Source: Pedobacter insulae | GTDB taxonomy: Bacteria > Bacteroidota > Bacteroidia > Sphingobacteriales > Sphingobacteriaceae | Direction: 5' to 3' | DNA: 64,000 nt | Assembly (NCBI RefSeq): GCF_900113525.1 | Contig: NZ_FOPP01000005.1 | Span: 62,001 to 126,000 of the forward strand | Part shown: one piece after another, positions 7,968-15,762 of the stretch | How the letters are laid out: each line of letters starts with the position of its first letter | Numbering within the stretch: the first letter of the stretch is position 1 | Notes under the pieces: generated by a model | Told to the model about the DNA's origin: nothing | What the model saw: the letters and a program-made list of their open reading frames with translations, nothing else | Database searches by the model: none | Position numbers and translations under genes: made by a program

Positions 7968-8621
7968 ATGGCAACTAAAATCAGATTGCAAAGATTCGGT
8001 AAAAAAGGCAAGCCTTTTTTCCACGTGGTAGTAGCGGATTCTCGCTCTCCAAGAGATGGTAAATTTATTGAGCGTTTAGGTTCTTATAACCCAAATACCA
8101 ATCCTGCTACTATTGAAATTAACTTCGAAAAAACGTTAGACTGGGTAAACAAAGGTGCTGAACCTACGGATACTGCTCGCGCTATTCTTTCTTACAAAGG
8201 TGTTTTATACAAGAAACACTTACAAGGTGGTGTTAAAAAAGGCGCTTTAACAACTGAACAAGCTGATGCAAAATTTGCAGCTTGGTTAGAAGCTAAAGGC
8301 GGTCAAATCGAAGGCAAAAAAGACAGCTTAAATGCAACTAAAGGTGAAGCTAAAAAAGCTGCCCTAGCTGCTGAAGCTAAGAAAAATGCAGACCGCGGTG
8401 CTGCTATTGCATTGAAAAATGCACCAGTAGTGGAAGAGGTTGTAGAAGAAGAAGTAGTTGCTGAAGAAGCTCCTGCTGTTGAAGCTGCAACTGAAGAAGT
8501 AGCGGTAGAAGAAACTCCAGCTGTTGAAGAAACTGTTGCGGTTGCTGAAGAGGCTCCTGTTGCAGAAGAAACACCTGCTGCTGAGGCTTCAACTGAAGAA
8601 GAAACAAAAGAAGAAGCTTAA
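7968..8621 (+). CDS. rpsP: 30S ribosomal protein S16 with long acidic C-terminal extension
   Basis: Residues 1 to about 80 are a normal S16 (MATKIRLQRFGKKGKPFFH, GKFIERLGSYNP), an essential small-subunit assembly protein. The protein then runs on to 217 residues, more than twice the usual bacterial length: first a Lys/Ala-rich linker (about 85-145), then a tail of Glu, Ala, Val, Pro and Thr in loose repeats (EEAPAVE, EETPAVEE, EEAPVAEE). Extended S16 proteins are known in Bacteroidota; the role of the tail is not known. It is the first gene of the rpsP-rimM-trmD-rplS group and is followed by a terminator and REP-like repeats before rimM. Confidence 0.96.
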   Translation: MATKIRLQRFGKKGKPFFHVVVADSRSPRDGKFIERLGSYNPNTNPATIEINFEKTLDWVNKGAEPTDTARAILSYKGVLYKKHLQGGVKKGALTTEQADAKFAAWLEAKGGQIEGKKDSLNATKGEAKKAALAAEAKKNADRGAAIALKNAPVVEEVVEEEVVAEEAPAVEAATEEVAVEETPAVEETVAVAEEAPVAEETPAAEASTEEETKEEA

Positions 8622-8647
8622 TCTAAAGATTTTGCTTTAATTTTATT

Positions 8648-8682
8648 ATAGCGTTCTGATTATTCAGAGCGCTATTTTTTTT
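8648..8682 (+). terminator. Rho-independent terminator after rpsP
   Basis: A 12-bp stem (ATAGCG..CTGA paired with TCAGAGCGCTAT, one G-T wobble) with a 4-nt loop is followed by eight T. It lies 26 nt after the rpsP stop and would lower read-through into rimM. Confidence 0.85.
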
Positions 8683-8698
8683 ACTTATATTTATTAAC

Positions 8699-8843
8699 GT
8701 CGCATCATTGCGAGCGTAGCGAAGCACGAACCAACGCAATCCGTTTATATTAAGCTGCGTCATTGCGAGGAACGAAGCAATCTCACTACTATGGGTGGTG
8801 AAGCAACACGTTTTAAGATTGCTTCGTTCCTCGCAATGATGAC
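8699..8843. repeat. REP-like palindromic repeat pair between rpsP and rimM
   Basis: A degenerate single copy (about 8699-8742, CATTGCGAGCGTAGCGAAGCA) is followed by a full inverted repeat. Its left arm at 8759-8783 reads CATTGCGAGGAACGAAGCAA, and the complementary right arm is at 8816-8843, with a 32-nt spacer. The same family recurs at 24544, 38777 and 50944. No REP-associated transposase (RAYT) gene is in the window. Confidence 0.88.
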
Positions 8844-8861
8844 TTGCAAAAGATTTGATTT

Positions 8862-9389
8862 ATGAAACACGAAGAAGCATTTTATATCGGCTACATCACC
8901 AAAACAAAAGGTTTAAAAGGAGAAGTTCAATTGTTTTTTGAATTTGATGCTTATGAGGACTTAGATTTTGACGTTCTTTTTGCCGACATTAACGGCAAAA
9001 TGGTTCCTTTTTTTGTGGCCTCACATAAATTATATCCAAATAGTACCGGCTTATTTTATTTTGACGACATAGATCATATCGACAAAGCCCAGGCTTTAGT
9101 TAAAAAGAAAATCTATCTTCCGCTAACAAAAATGCCCGAGCGCGGAGAAGATGACTTTACCTACGATGATTTAAAAGGCTTTATCGTTACAGATGAAACT
9201 CATGGGGAGCTTGGTAAGATTATTGCCATCAATGAATATCCCCAACAATTTGTGGCTACTGTACTTTATAAAGAAAAGGAAATATTGTTTCCGTTAAATG
9301 AAGATATGATCGTGGAAATTGATGAGGAGGAAAAAACACTGCTGGTTGATTTACCAGAAGGATTATTGGATATTTACTTATTAAGCTAA
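8862..9389 (+). CDS. rimM: Ribosome maturation factor RimM
   Basis: This 175-residue protein binds S19 and helps mature the head of the 30S subunit. It has the N-terminal RimM beta-barrel (IGYITKTKGLKGEVQLFF) and a C-terminal PRC-barrel domain (DLKGFIVTDETHGELGKI, LFPLNEDMIVEID, LVDLPEGLLDIY), both typical. Length is normal. It follows rpsP as in most bacteria, though a terminator and REP repeats intervene, and it is followed 5 nt later by an unrelated lipoprotein gene instead of trmD. Confidence 0.96.
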   Translation: MKHEEAFYIGYITKTKGLKGEVQLFFEFDAYEDLDFDVLFADINGKMVPFFVASHKLYPNSTGLFYFDDIDHIDKAQALVKKKIYLPLTKMPERGEDDFTYDDLKGFIVTDETHGELGKIIAINEYPQQFVATVLYKEKEILFPLNEDMIVEIDEEEKTLLVDLPEGLLDIYLLS

Positions 9390-9394
9390 AAGCT

Positions 9395-10027
9395 ATGAAA
9401 AATCTATTTTTTTTTATTTCAACAATGTTAATCCTCAGCAGCTGCGGAAATAACAAAAAAGAGGCAAAAACGGTGTCCAAAGATACCGCCGAAGTTGTGA
9501 ATGCTCCTGAAACAACAGGGCTAACCCAACAAGATTCAATTAAAGCGACAGCCCGACAGATTCTAGTGCTTTTAAAAGAAAACAATATTCCCGAGCTAAC
9601 GAAATACTTCTCTAACAATGGTGTGCTTTTTTCTCCCTACGGCCATATAGATACTATAAAAAGTAAAAAATTACACTCCGCCGATTTACTCGCTGCCATA
9701 AATAATAAATGGATATTAACATGGGGAAACTACGATGGCACTGGCGAACCCATTAAATTAACAGTGCCTGCTTACCTAAAAAAATTTGCCTATAGCGCCG
9801 ATTACTTAAATGCTGAAGCGGTTGGTTATGATGAATTAATTAAGGAGGGAAATTCGCTTAATAATATCAAAGAAATTTACCCCAATCATCACTTTGTAGA
9901 TTATCATTTTAGCGGCTTTGATCAAAAGTATGAAGGGATGGACTGGACAAGCTTACGTCTGGTCTTTGAAAAGCAAAACGGAGAGTATTGCTTAGTTGCT
10001 GTGATACACGACCAATGGACGGTTTAA
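9395..10027 (+). CDS. Lipoprotein of unknown function
   Basis: This 210-residue protein has a lipoprotein signal peptide with lipobox LSSC (Cys at about 16) and a short polar linker rich in Lys, Thr and Glu. The globular part has TTGLTQQDSIKATARQILVLLK and a region containing YFSNNGVLFSPYGHID. I do not recognise a catalytic motif. The pattern (a helix, then a phrase about position-specific turns, ending in VFEKQNGEYCLVAVIHDQWTV) resembles small extracytoplasmic NTF2-like or DUF proteins of Bacteroidota, but I cannot assign one. It begins 5 nt after rimM and so is probably cotranscribed with it, and it separates rimM from trmD. Confidence 0.85.
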   Translation: MKNLFFFISTMLILSSCGNNKKEAKTVSKDTAEVVNAPETTGLTQQDSIKATARQILVLLKENNIPELTKYFSNNGVLFSPYGHIDTIKSKKLHSADLLAAINNKWILTWGNYDGTGEPIKLTVPAYLKKFAYSADYLNAEAVGYDELIKEGNSLNNIKEIYPNHHFVDYHFSGFDQKYEGMDWTSLRLVFEKQNGEYCLVAVIHDQWTV

Positions 10028-10081
10028 CTCTTAATTTTATTGTGTTGATTTACAGCTTTTTGTAAACTATTTTATTCTTTT

Positions 10082-10125
10082 TGTCAATTTTACTTGACAT
10101 ATACGTAAACTTTGTTTTACATTTG
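10082..10125 (+). promoter_or_regulatory. Promoter with overlapping inverted repeat before the membrane protein/XRE pair
   Basis: An inverted repeat TGTCAA-N6-TTGACA spans 10082-10099. Its right half overlaps a candidate -33 element (TTG at 10094-10096), with a perfect -7 box TACATTTG at 10118-10125, 21 nt downstream. A second small palindrome, TCAAG-CAAA-CTTGA, lies at 10127-10140. The layout suits a repressor site; the XRE protein encoded by the same cassette is the natural candidate. Confidence 0.5.
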
Positions 10126-10182
10126 TTCAAGCAAACTTGATGCGCGCTCATGGATTTGCCATTAACTTAAAAGAATAAAAAA

Positions 10183-11067
10183 ATGAAAAGCAAATACTTA
10201 TTTCCAGCATGGTGTAGCTTGTTTGGCTACCTATTAACCATCCCAGGCTTTGTACTGGGCTATCTTAATGTAATGAAAAATTTTGAAATCTCCGGTTTCG
10301 GTTTTAAAATGCGAGAAAAAGATGGGTTTTTTCAAAAGGGTTTTGAAAATTTCACAAATGAACTATGCGTGTTCTTAGTCGTAATCGGTTTGATTTTAAT
10401 CGCCTTCTCCAAAAGTAAAAACGAAGATGAACTGAATGCCAAACTTAGGCTTAATGCTCTTTACTGGGCGATTATGATTTATTATGGATTTTATTTTATA
10501 TGGGTGTTCCTTACTGTCATTATTGGAGAAATTCCATTTTTTAGCGGACACATGGGAGAACTTAATTTATTTACCCCCTTGTTAATCTTCATTTTTAGAT
10601 TTTATTACCTTAAACATATAAAGAATGAAAGCTATTTAATTAGCGAACCAAAGTTCTTGCCACATCAACCATTTAAAAGGATCGGCATTATTATGTCGCT
10701 CACCTGTTTAATTGGACTTATTGTTGGTTTAGCCATAGATTTGCAAAGCGATGTGAAAGACTCGGCGCTGGCTATCATTTATGCAGGCCTTATAATTGGG
10801 CTTTTATTATGGGCTTTTTCCAAAAACAAAATAGAAGATGAAATGGTGATGCAGCACCGACTTGAGAGTTTACAAATGGCAGTTTATTTAAATTATGGAT
10901 TAATTTTAATCGGTACATTATTACTTTATTCCCTCAGTTACTTATACTTTTTGCTATATGCTGAGTTTTCTTTGCTTTTATACTTTGTGCTGAGGATGGA
11001 GTATGTTAACTATAAGAATGTAAGGTTATTGAACAGAATTGAAGGAGGGATTTCTTATGAAGAATAA
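10183..11067 (+). CDS. Multi-pass membrane protein with internal duplication
   Basis: This 294-residue protein has about eight predicted membrane helices and no recognised catalytic motif. It is built from two similar halves: residues about 65-105 contain AFSKSKNEDELNAKLRLNAL-YWAIMIYYG, and residues about 210-245 contain AFSKNKIEDEMVMQHRLESL-QMAVYLNYG, each following a pair of helices. The same order (helix, FSK-K-EDE loop, RL-x-L, helix) in both halves indicates an internal gene duplication. Its end overlaps the start of a small XRE regulator by 11 nt. Membrane protein plus XRE pairs of this kind are common in bacteria, but their function is mostly unknown. Confidence 0.85.
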   Translation: MKSKYLFPAWCSLFGYLLTIPGFVLGYLNVMKNFEISGFGFKMREKDGFFQKGFENFTNELCVFLVVIGLILIAFSKSKNEDELNAKLRLNALYWAIMIYYGFYFIWVFLTVIIGEIPFFSGHMGELNLFTPLLIFIFRFYYLKHIKNESYLISEPKFLPHQPFKRIGIIMSLTCLIGLIVGLAIDLQSDVKDSALAIIYAGLIIGLLLWAFSKNKIEDEMVMQHRLESLQMAVYLNYGLILIGTLLLYSLSYLYFLLYAEFSLLLYFVLRMEYVNYKNVRLLNRIEGGISYEE

Positions 11068-11257
11068 TTTAAGGGTACAACGTGCCATCAAAAATATAAC
11101 ACAGGCCGAACTTGCCGATTTAATACAAGTTTCTCGTCAAACAATTAATACCATAGAATCGGGAAAGTATGTTCCATCAACGGTGTTGGCTTTAAAGATG
11201 GCGAAAGTATTTGGCGTCAATGTTGAAGAAATATTCGATTTAGAAGAGGGAGACTAG
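11057..11257 (+). CDS. Small XRE-family transcriptional regulator
   Basis: This 66-residue protein is a single helix-turn-helix of the YozG/Cro-like type: KNITQAELADLIQVSRQTIN, then ESGKYVPSTVLALKMAKVFG and the usual end VEEIFDLEEGD. I start it at the ATG at 11057, not the one at 11039, because a textbook Shine-Dalgarno (GAAGGAGGG, 11041-11049) stands 7 nt before it and the family begins with this residue. A strong Shine-Dalgarno is unlike nearly every other gene here. The gene overlaps the upstream membrane-protein gene, so the two are translated together. It probably autoregulates and may act on nearby inverted repeats. Confidence 0.9.
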   Translation: MKNNLRVQRAIKNITQAELADLIQVSRQTINTIESGKYVPSTVLALKMAKVFGVNVEEIFDLEEGD

Positions 11258-11287
11258 TTCATACAAAATAGTAAAAAACCTTTTACA

Positions 11288-11309
11288 CTAGTCTCGAATT
11301 CGAGACTAG
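11288..11309. repeat. Perfect 22-bp palindrome downstream of the XRE gene
   Basis: Arms CTAGTCTCGAA and TTCGAGACTAG meet without a loop. The half-site GAGACTAG also occurs at 11250-11257, across the XRE stop codon, so two alternative hairpins are possible. No T-run follows, so it is not a standard terminator. Confidence 0.75.
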
Positions 11310-11315
11310 CCTACC

Positions 11316-11345
11316 ACTTTGACAATCTTTAAAGATTGTCAAAGT
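11316..11345. promoter_or_regulatory. Perfect 30-bp palindrome upstream of trmD
   Basis: Arms ACTTTGACAATCTTT and AAAGATTGTCAAAGT are exact complements with no spacer. It contains TTGACA and TGTCAA, the half-sites also seen at 10082-10099, and it covers the -33 position of the trmD promoter, 7 nt before the -7 box. A dimeric operator is likely. Confidence 0.6.
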
Positions 11346-11352
11346 ACATGCT

Positions 11353-11360
11353 TATCTTTG
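11353..11360 (+). promoter_or_regulatory. -7 promoter box of trmD
   Basis: TATCTTTG matches TAnnTTTG and ends exactly 4 nt before the trmD ATG at 11365, which predicts a leaderless transcript. Confidence 0.6.
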
Positions 11361-11364
11361 TCCC

Positions 11365-12039
11365 ATGCGTTTCGATATCATCTCCGTTTTACCCGACCTG
11401 TTAACCAGTCCTTTTGCACATTCTATTTTACAACGTGCACAAAAGAAAGGGATAGCCGAAATTGTGGTGCACAACTTAAGAGACTACGCAACTAATAAAC
11501 AAAAAAGTGTTGACGACTACCCATATGGTGGAGGCAGCGGCATGATCATGTCTATCCCGCCATTTGCCGCTTGTATTGAAAAACTTAAAAGCGAACGGGA
11601 TTATGACGAGGTGATCTTTATGAGCCCTGATGGTGAGACACTAAACCAGACAATTGCCAATCAGCTATCCATCAAAAAAAACATCATCATTTTATGCGGC
11701 CATTACAAAGGAATAGATCAGCGTATTCGTGATATTTTTGTAACCCGTGAAATTTCTATTGGCGATTATGTGCTATCTGGCGGCGAATTGCCCGCAGCTG
11801 TGGTAGTTGATGCTGTAGTTCGATTAATCCCAGGAGTATTAAATGATGAGACCTCTGCCCTTTCGGATAGCTTTCAGGGAGAGTTGTTAGATGCCCCGAA
11901 TTACACGCGTCCGGCCGATTGGCAAGGCCACAGGGTGCCTGATGTGTTGTTAAGCGGGCATGAAGCTAAGATTAACGATTGGCGACATGAAGAAGCTCTA
12001 AAACGTACGCAGGAGCGCAGACCTGATTTACTTAAATAA
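11365..12039 (+). CDS. trmD: tRNA (guanine-N1-)-methyltransferase TrmD
   Basis: This 224-residue SPOUT methyltransferase makes m1G37 in tRNAs reading CNN codons and so prevents +1 frameshifting. The trefoil-knot S-adenosylmethionine site is seen in [24 protein letters not shown] and [14 protein letters not shown], and the C-terminal part in [25 protein letters not shown] (shown here in pieces: [19 protein letters not shown]). Length is normal. It normally follows rimM directly; here three unrelated genes and two palindromes intervene and it has its own promoter box. rplS follows after 126 nt. Confidence 0.97.
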   Translation: MRFDIISVLPDLLTSPFAHSILQRAQKKGIAEIVVHNLRDYATNKQKSVDDYPYGGGSGMIMSIPPFAACIEKLKSERDYDEVIFMSPDGETLNQTIANQLSIKKNIIILCGHYKGIDQRIRDIFVTREISIGDYVLSGGELPAAVVVDAVVRLIPGVLNDETSALSDSFQGELLDAPNYTRPADWQGHRVPDVLLSGHEAKINDWRHEEALKRTQERRPDLLK

Positions 12040-12165
12040 TGTGGAAAACCTGCTTCTTGTTAAAAAATAAATTATTTTCCCTAAACCCTTTTATTTTTAA
12101 AATAAAATTCCTAATATTGCAGTCCGATTTTAAACAACAAAAAATCGGCTTAACAGCTTAAAATC

Positions 12166-12513
12166 ATGGATTTAGTAAAATTTGTAGAAGAGCAGGTAAT
12201 CGCGAAAAATGAGTTTCCTTCTTTCAAATCAGGAGATACAGTGAGTGTTCACTATAAAATTCGCGAAGGTAATAAAGAACGTATTCAAATTTATCAAGGT
12301 GTTGTTATTCAACGTAACAGCGCTGGTGCAAATGAAACGTTTACTGTTCGTAAAATGAGTAATGGTGTTGGTGTAGAGCGTATCTTCCCAATTAATTCTC
12401 CAAACATTGATAAAGTAGAAGTTAATAGTCACGGTAAAGTGCGTAGAGCTAAATTGTTCTACTTACGTGAATTAACTGGTAAAGCTGCTCGTATCAAGTC
12501 TTTAAGAAAATAA
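12166..12513 (+). CDS. rplS: 50S ribosomal protein L19
   Basis: This 115-residue protein sits at the 30S-50S interface. It shows the standard L19 motifs [43 protein letters not shown] and [13 protein letters not shown]. Length is normal. It closes the rpsP-rimM-trmD-rplS gene order and is followed by a strong terminator. A box TAATATTG about 46 nt upstream could act as a weak own promoter. Confidence 0.98.
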   Translation: MDLVKFVEEQVIAKNEFPSFKSGDTVSVHYKIREGNKERIQIYQGVVIQRNSAGANETFTVRKMSNGVGVERIFPINSPNIDKVEVNSHGKVRRAKLFYLRELTGKAARIKSLRK

Positions 12514-12533
12514 TATTTCTTTTTAAAAAATAT

Positions 12534-12567
12534 AACCTTCACGATATTCATCGTGGAGGTTTTTTTG
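12534..12567 (+). terminator. Rho-independent terminator after rplS
   Basis: A 12-bp stem (AACCTTCACGAT with ATCGTGGAGGTT, one wobble) and a 4-nt loop is followed by seven T. It closes the ribosomal-protein operon. Confidence 0.88.
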
Positions 12568-12642
12568 TTTATATCTTTGCCCCACCAAATATAAAAAGGC
12601 AATGAAATGCATTACTCATTGTCGCTAAAATAAACGAACAAC

Positions 12643-13869
12643 ATGAAAGACCTGTTAAAGAAATACGAAGAAAAACAACCAGAAATTGTTTTTGAATGGA
12701 AAGACAAAGAATCGGAAGCCGAAGGCTGGGTAGTTATTAATTCATTACGTGGAGGTGCTGCCGGCGGCGGCACGCGTATGCGCAAAGGATTAGATAAACG
12801 AGAAGTTGAATCGCTCGCAAAAACAATGGAAGTAAAATTTACCGTTTCAGGTCCCCCGATAGGTGGCGCAAAATCGGGAATTAACTTCGATCCGGCAGAC
12901 CCCCGTAAAAAAGAGGTGCTGGAAAGATGGTATAAAGCAGTAATGCCGCTATTAAAGAGTTATTATGGAACTGGGGGCGATTTAAACATCGATGAAATCC
13001 ACGAAGTTATTCCAATTACAGAAGGCTATGGCCTATGGCATCCACAGGAAGGTGTAATTAATGGACACTACCAAGCGAGAGAAAATGAACGCATTCACCA
13101 AATTGGCCAATTACGCTATGGTGTTTCAAAAGTGTTGGAAGACTTGGAGTATACGCCAGATATTAAAAGAAAATATAAAGTGGCCGACATGATTACAGGC
13201 TATGGCGTTGCCGAATCAATTAAGCATTATTATCAAATTTGGGGAGGCAACATAGAAGGCAAGAAAGCAATTATCCAAGGCTGGGGAAATGTTGCAGCAG
13301 CAGCCGGATATTACCTTGCTCAAAATGGTGTTAAAATAGTAGGAATCATAGACCGCGTTGGGGGCTTAATTAAGCCAGAAGGTTTTACGGAAAGAGAAAT
13401 AAAAACTCTTTTTAATGATAGAATAAACAACACTTTAATTGCCGACAACCTGATTCCTTTTGAAGAAGCCAGTGAAAAAGTCTGGAATGTTGGCGCAGAA
13501 ATTTTCGTGCCCGCAGCTTCTTCCAGGTTAGTACAACAAGCCGAGGTCGATAAAATGATAGCCGGTGGATTAGAAGTAATTGCTTGCGGTGCAAATGTAC
13601 CTTTTGCCGATAAGGAGATTTTCTTTGGAAGTATAATGGAACACGCAGATAATCATGTAGCCGTAATACCTGATTTCATTGCAAACTGCGGAATGGCAAG
13701 AGTTTTTGCCTACCTTATGCAACGCAACGTAGAAATGAGTGATGATGCGATCTTCTCTGATGCCTCAGCAGTAATAGAAAACGCTTTGAAAGCAGTACAT
13801 AAAGTATCAGAAAAAAGAACAAATTTATCTAGCACAGCATTTGAAATCGCACTAAAGCAATTGGTATAA
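12643..13869 (+). CDS. Glu/Leu/Phe/Val family amino-acid dehydrogenase
   Basis: This 408-residue enzyme belongs to the glutamate/leucine/phenylalanine/valine dehydrogenase family, which oxidatively deaminates an amino acid with NAD(P). The N-terminal substrate domain has the glycine-rich SLRGGAAGGGTRMRKG and the lysine region PIGGAKSGINFDP; the Rossmann domain has IQGWGNVAAAAGYYLAQNG, then ACGANVPF and the NCGMAR segment. The layout is nearer glutamate dehydrogenase than leucine dehydrogenase, but the substrate cannot be fixed by eye. A perfect -7 box TATCTTTG lies at 12572-12579, just behind the rplS terminator. The next gene, an MscS channel, starts 6 nt after its stop. Confidence 0.9.
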   Translation: MKDLLKKYEEKQPEIVFEWKDKESEAEGWVVINSLRGGAAGGGTRMRKGLDKREVESLAKTMEVKFTVSGPPIGGAKSGINFDPADPRKKEVLERWYKAVMPLLKSYYGTGGDLNIDEIHEVIPITEGYGLWHPQEGVINGHYQARENERIHQIGQLRYGVSKVLEDLEYTPDIKRKYKVADMITGYGVAESIKHYYQIWGGNIEGKKAIIQGWGNVAAAAGYYLAQNGVKIVGIIDRVGGLIKPEGFTEREIKTLFNDRINNTLIADNLIPFEEASEKVWNVGAEIFVPAASSRLVQQAEVDKMIAGGLEVIACGANVPFADKEIFFGSIMEHADNHVAVIPDFIANCGMARVFAYLMQRNVEMSDDAIFSDASAVIENALKAVHKVSEKRTNLSSTAFEIALKQLV

Positions 13870-13874
13870 TTTAA

Positions 13875-15005
13875 ATGGATCAGCAATTCTTTAAACAGGT
13901 ATTTTGGGGTAACACCTTACAGGCATATTTTATGTTTGCCATCATTATTTTATTAGGCCTTGTGTTCAAAAGGATTGTTTCCCGATTTTTGAGCCACCTG
14001 CTTTTTAAATTGTTTAGAAAATTTGCTGACGAAATAACGTTTGAGGCTTTTGTTGCGCTCTTGCTAAAACCGTTTGAGTTCTTTATCACTGTTTCGTCGA
14101 TATATTTAGCGATTAACCAATTAAAACATCCGCTAGAAGTCGTCCTTTTCCATTATCACAAAACCATTGAGAAGGTTAAGATTATACAAGGCTTCACTTT
14201 AGGGGAGTTGCTAGACAAGCTTTTTCTCTTCTTGATTATCCTTTCGGTATTCTGGATCTTTTTGAGAATAATAGATTTCGTAGCACACGTATTCATGTAT
14301 AAGGCCGCAAAATCGGCAAATAAAGCAGATGACCAATTGGTGCCTTTTTTAAAAGAACTTTTTAAGTTCTTCGTTTATTTTATTGGGTTCTTTGTTTTGC
14401 TTGGTTACGTATTTGAAGTAAACGCTTTAAGCTTAATTACTGGATTGGGCATTGGGGGTATCGCAATCGCCTTAGCCGCTAAAGAAAGCCTGGAGAATTT
14501 AATCGGTTCGTTTACAATCTTCATCGACAAGCCATTTACCGTAGGCGATTTGGTCAAAGTAGATGGCGTAGAGGGCACGATAGAGAAGGTTGGCTTTAGA
14601 AGCACGATTATAAGAAGTACAGACAAGACAACTATTATTATTCCGAATAGGGCAATGATAGATGGCGTGTTAGAAAATTTAACCCGTAGAAACTATCGAC
14701 GGGTTAAATTTAATATCGGGGTAACCTACGAAACAAGTTCTGAAACGATCAAGACCATTATTGCTGAGATTAACACCTTTTTAAACGCTCACCCACACAC
14801 TTCAGACAATACGGTTACGTTTGACAGTTTTGGTGATTCAGCGTTAAATATCCAAGTTTTGTATCTTGTTGAAAATATTGATTATAGCGAGTACCTCAAA
14901 ATAAAGGAAGAGGTAAACTTCAAGATAATTGAGTATGTAAATCAATATGGGTCTGAGTTTGCCTACCCAACGCAAAGAACGGTAACAGATAAAAAAAAGG
15001 AGTAA
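13875..15005 (+). CDS. MscS-family mechanosensitive ion channel
   Basis: This 376-residue membrane protein has about four to five helices followed by the MscS pore and beta domain. The pore-lining helix is SLITGLGIGGIAIALAAKES, rich in Gly and Ala as in MscS TM3, followed by LENLIGSFTIFIDKPFTVGD and the beta domain VDGVEGTIEKVGFRST, with PNRAMIDGVLENLT. Such channels open under hypo-osmotic shock to release solutes. It starts 6 nt after the dehydrogenase gene, so the two probably form an operon, and it converges on psd. Confidence 0.93.
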   Translation: MDQQFFKQVFWGNTLQAYFMFAIIILLGLVFKRIVSRFLSHLLFKLFRKFADEITFEAFVALLLKPFEFFITVSSIYLAINQLKHPLEVVLFHYHKTIEKVKIIQGFTLGELLDKLFLFLIILSVFWIFLRIIDFVAHVFMYKAAKSANKADDQLVPFLKELFKFFVYFIGFFVLLGYVFEVNALSLITGLGIGGIAIALAAKESLENLIGSFTIFIDKPFTVGDLVKVDGVEGTIEKVGFRSTIIRSTDKTTIIIPNRAMIDGVLENLTRRNYRRVKFNIGVTYETSSETIKTIIAEINTFLNAHPHTSDNTVTFDSFGDSALNIQVLYLVENIDYSEYLKIKEEVNFKIIEYVNQYGSEFAYPTQRTVTDKKKE

Positions 15006-15053
15006 GCAAATAGTTGTGCCACTTCCGTTCCCTGCAATGAAGCTTAACGATTA

Positions 15054-15710
15054 TTACAATTCCGCCAATACCGTAATTCCACCTTTAACCACTTGTCCGA
15101 GAACCAATTTAACGTCCGTTCCAACTGGGAGGAAAATATCTACTCTTGAGCCAAATTTAATGAAGCCAAATTGCTCGGTTTGTACAACCTGATCGCCTTC
15201 TTTAATATACCAAACAATTCTTCGGGCAAGCGCTCCAGCAATTTGCCTGAATAAAATCGGCGTTCCGGTTGCGTGCTCTACTACGGTTGTTGTACGCTCA
15301 TTCTCTGTACTAGATTTTGGATTCCAAGCGGCCAAGTATTTACCTGGGTGATATTTGAAAAACTTTACAACCCCCGAAATAGGGTTCCTATTGATATGCA
15401 CATTCACTGGCGACATAAATATCGAAACCTGTAAACGCTTATCTTTGAAATACTCTCCCTCTTCTGTTTCTTCGATAACCACCACTTTTCCATCGGCCGG
15501 ACAAATCACCAAATTGTCACCACTGGTAAAAACACGACTAGGATTCCTAAAAAATTGTAAAACCGTAACGAATAACGCAAAGGATAAAATATAAACAAAC
15601 CAACGAAGCCATAGTATATCCGAAAACTTATACTCAACCAAGGCGTTGATTACGAAAATGAATAAGACAGAAATTGCTATGGTGGTATAGCCCTCTTTAT
15701 GAATAGTCAT
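15054..15710 (-). CDS. psd: Phosphatidylserine decarboxylase family protein
   Basis: This 218-residue enzyme converts phosphatidylserine to phosphatidylethanolamine in the inner membrane. Two membrane helices lie at about 11-55, then the typical NPSRVFTSGDNLVICPADGK, the histidine in the SPVNVHINRNPISG region, and the self-cleavage site FGSRVDIF, where cleavage before the Ser creates the pyruvoyl group. This is the short Psd type common in Bacteroidota. It lies 52 nt downstream of hpt on the same strand. cdsA at 41.7 kb would supply its CDP-diacylglycerol pathway. Confidence 0.95.
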   Translation of the reverse strand: MTIHKEGYTTIAISVLFIFVINALVEYKFSDILWLRWFVYILSFALFVTVLQFFRNPSRVFTSGDNLVICPADGKVVVIEETEEGEYFKDKRLQVSIFMSPVNVHINRNPISGVVKFFKYHPGKYLAAWNPKSSTENERTTTVVEHATGTPILFRQIAGALARRIVWYIKEGDQVVQTEQFGFIKFGSRVDIFLPVGTDVKLVLGQVVKGGITVLAEL

Positions 15711-15762
15711 GGAGTTTTAATTTAATTCGCCACAAAATTGCTAAAAAAAAAGGAGATTTATC

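Noticed and set aside
8404..8607. Minus-strand frame rich in Gln and Leu
   Set aside because: It is the reverse of the Glu/Ala/Val repeat tail of S16, so its composition is an artefact of the repeats.
11288..11309. Rho-independent terminator after the XRE gene
   Set aside because: The palindrome has no loop and no following T-run, so it was kept as a repeat rather than a terminator.
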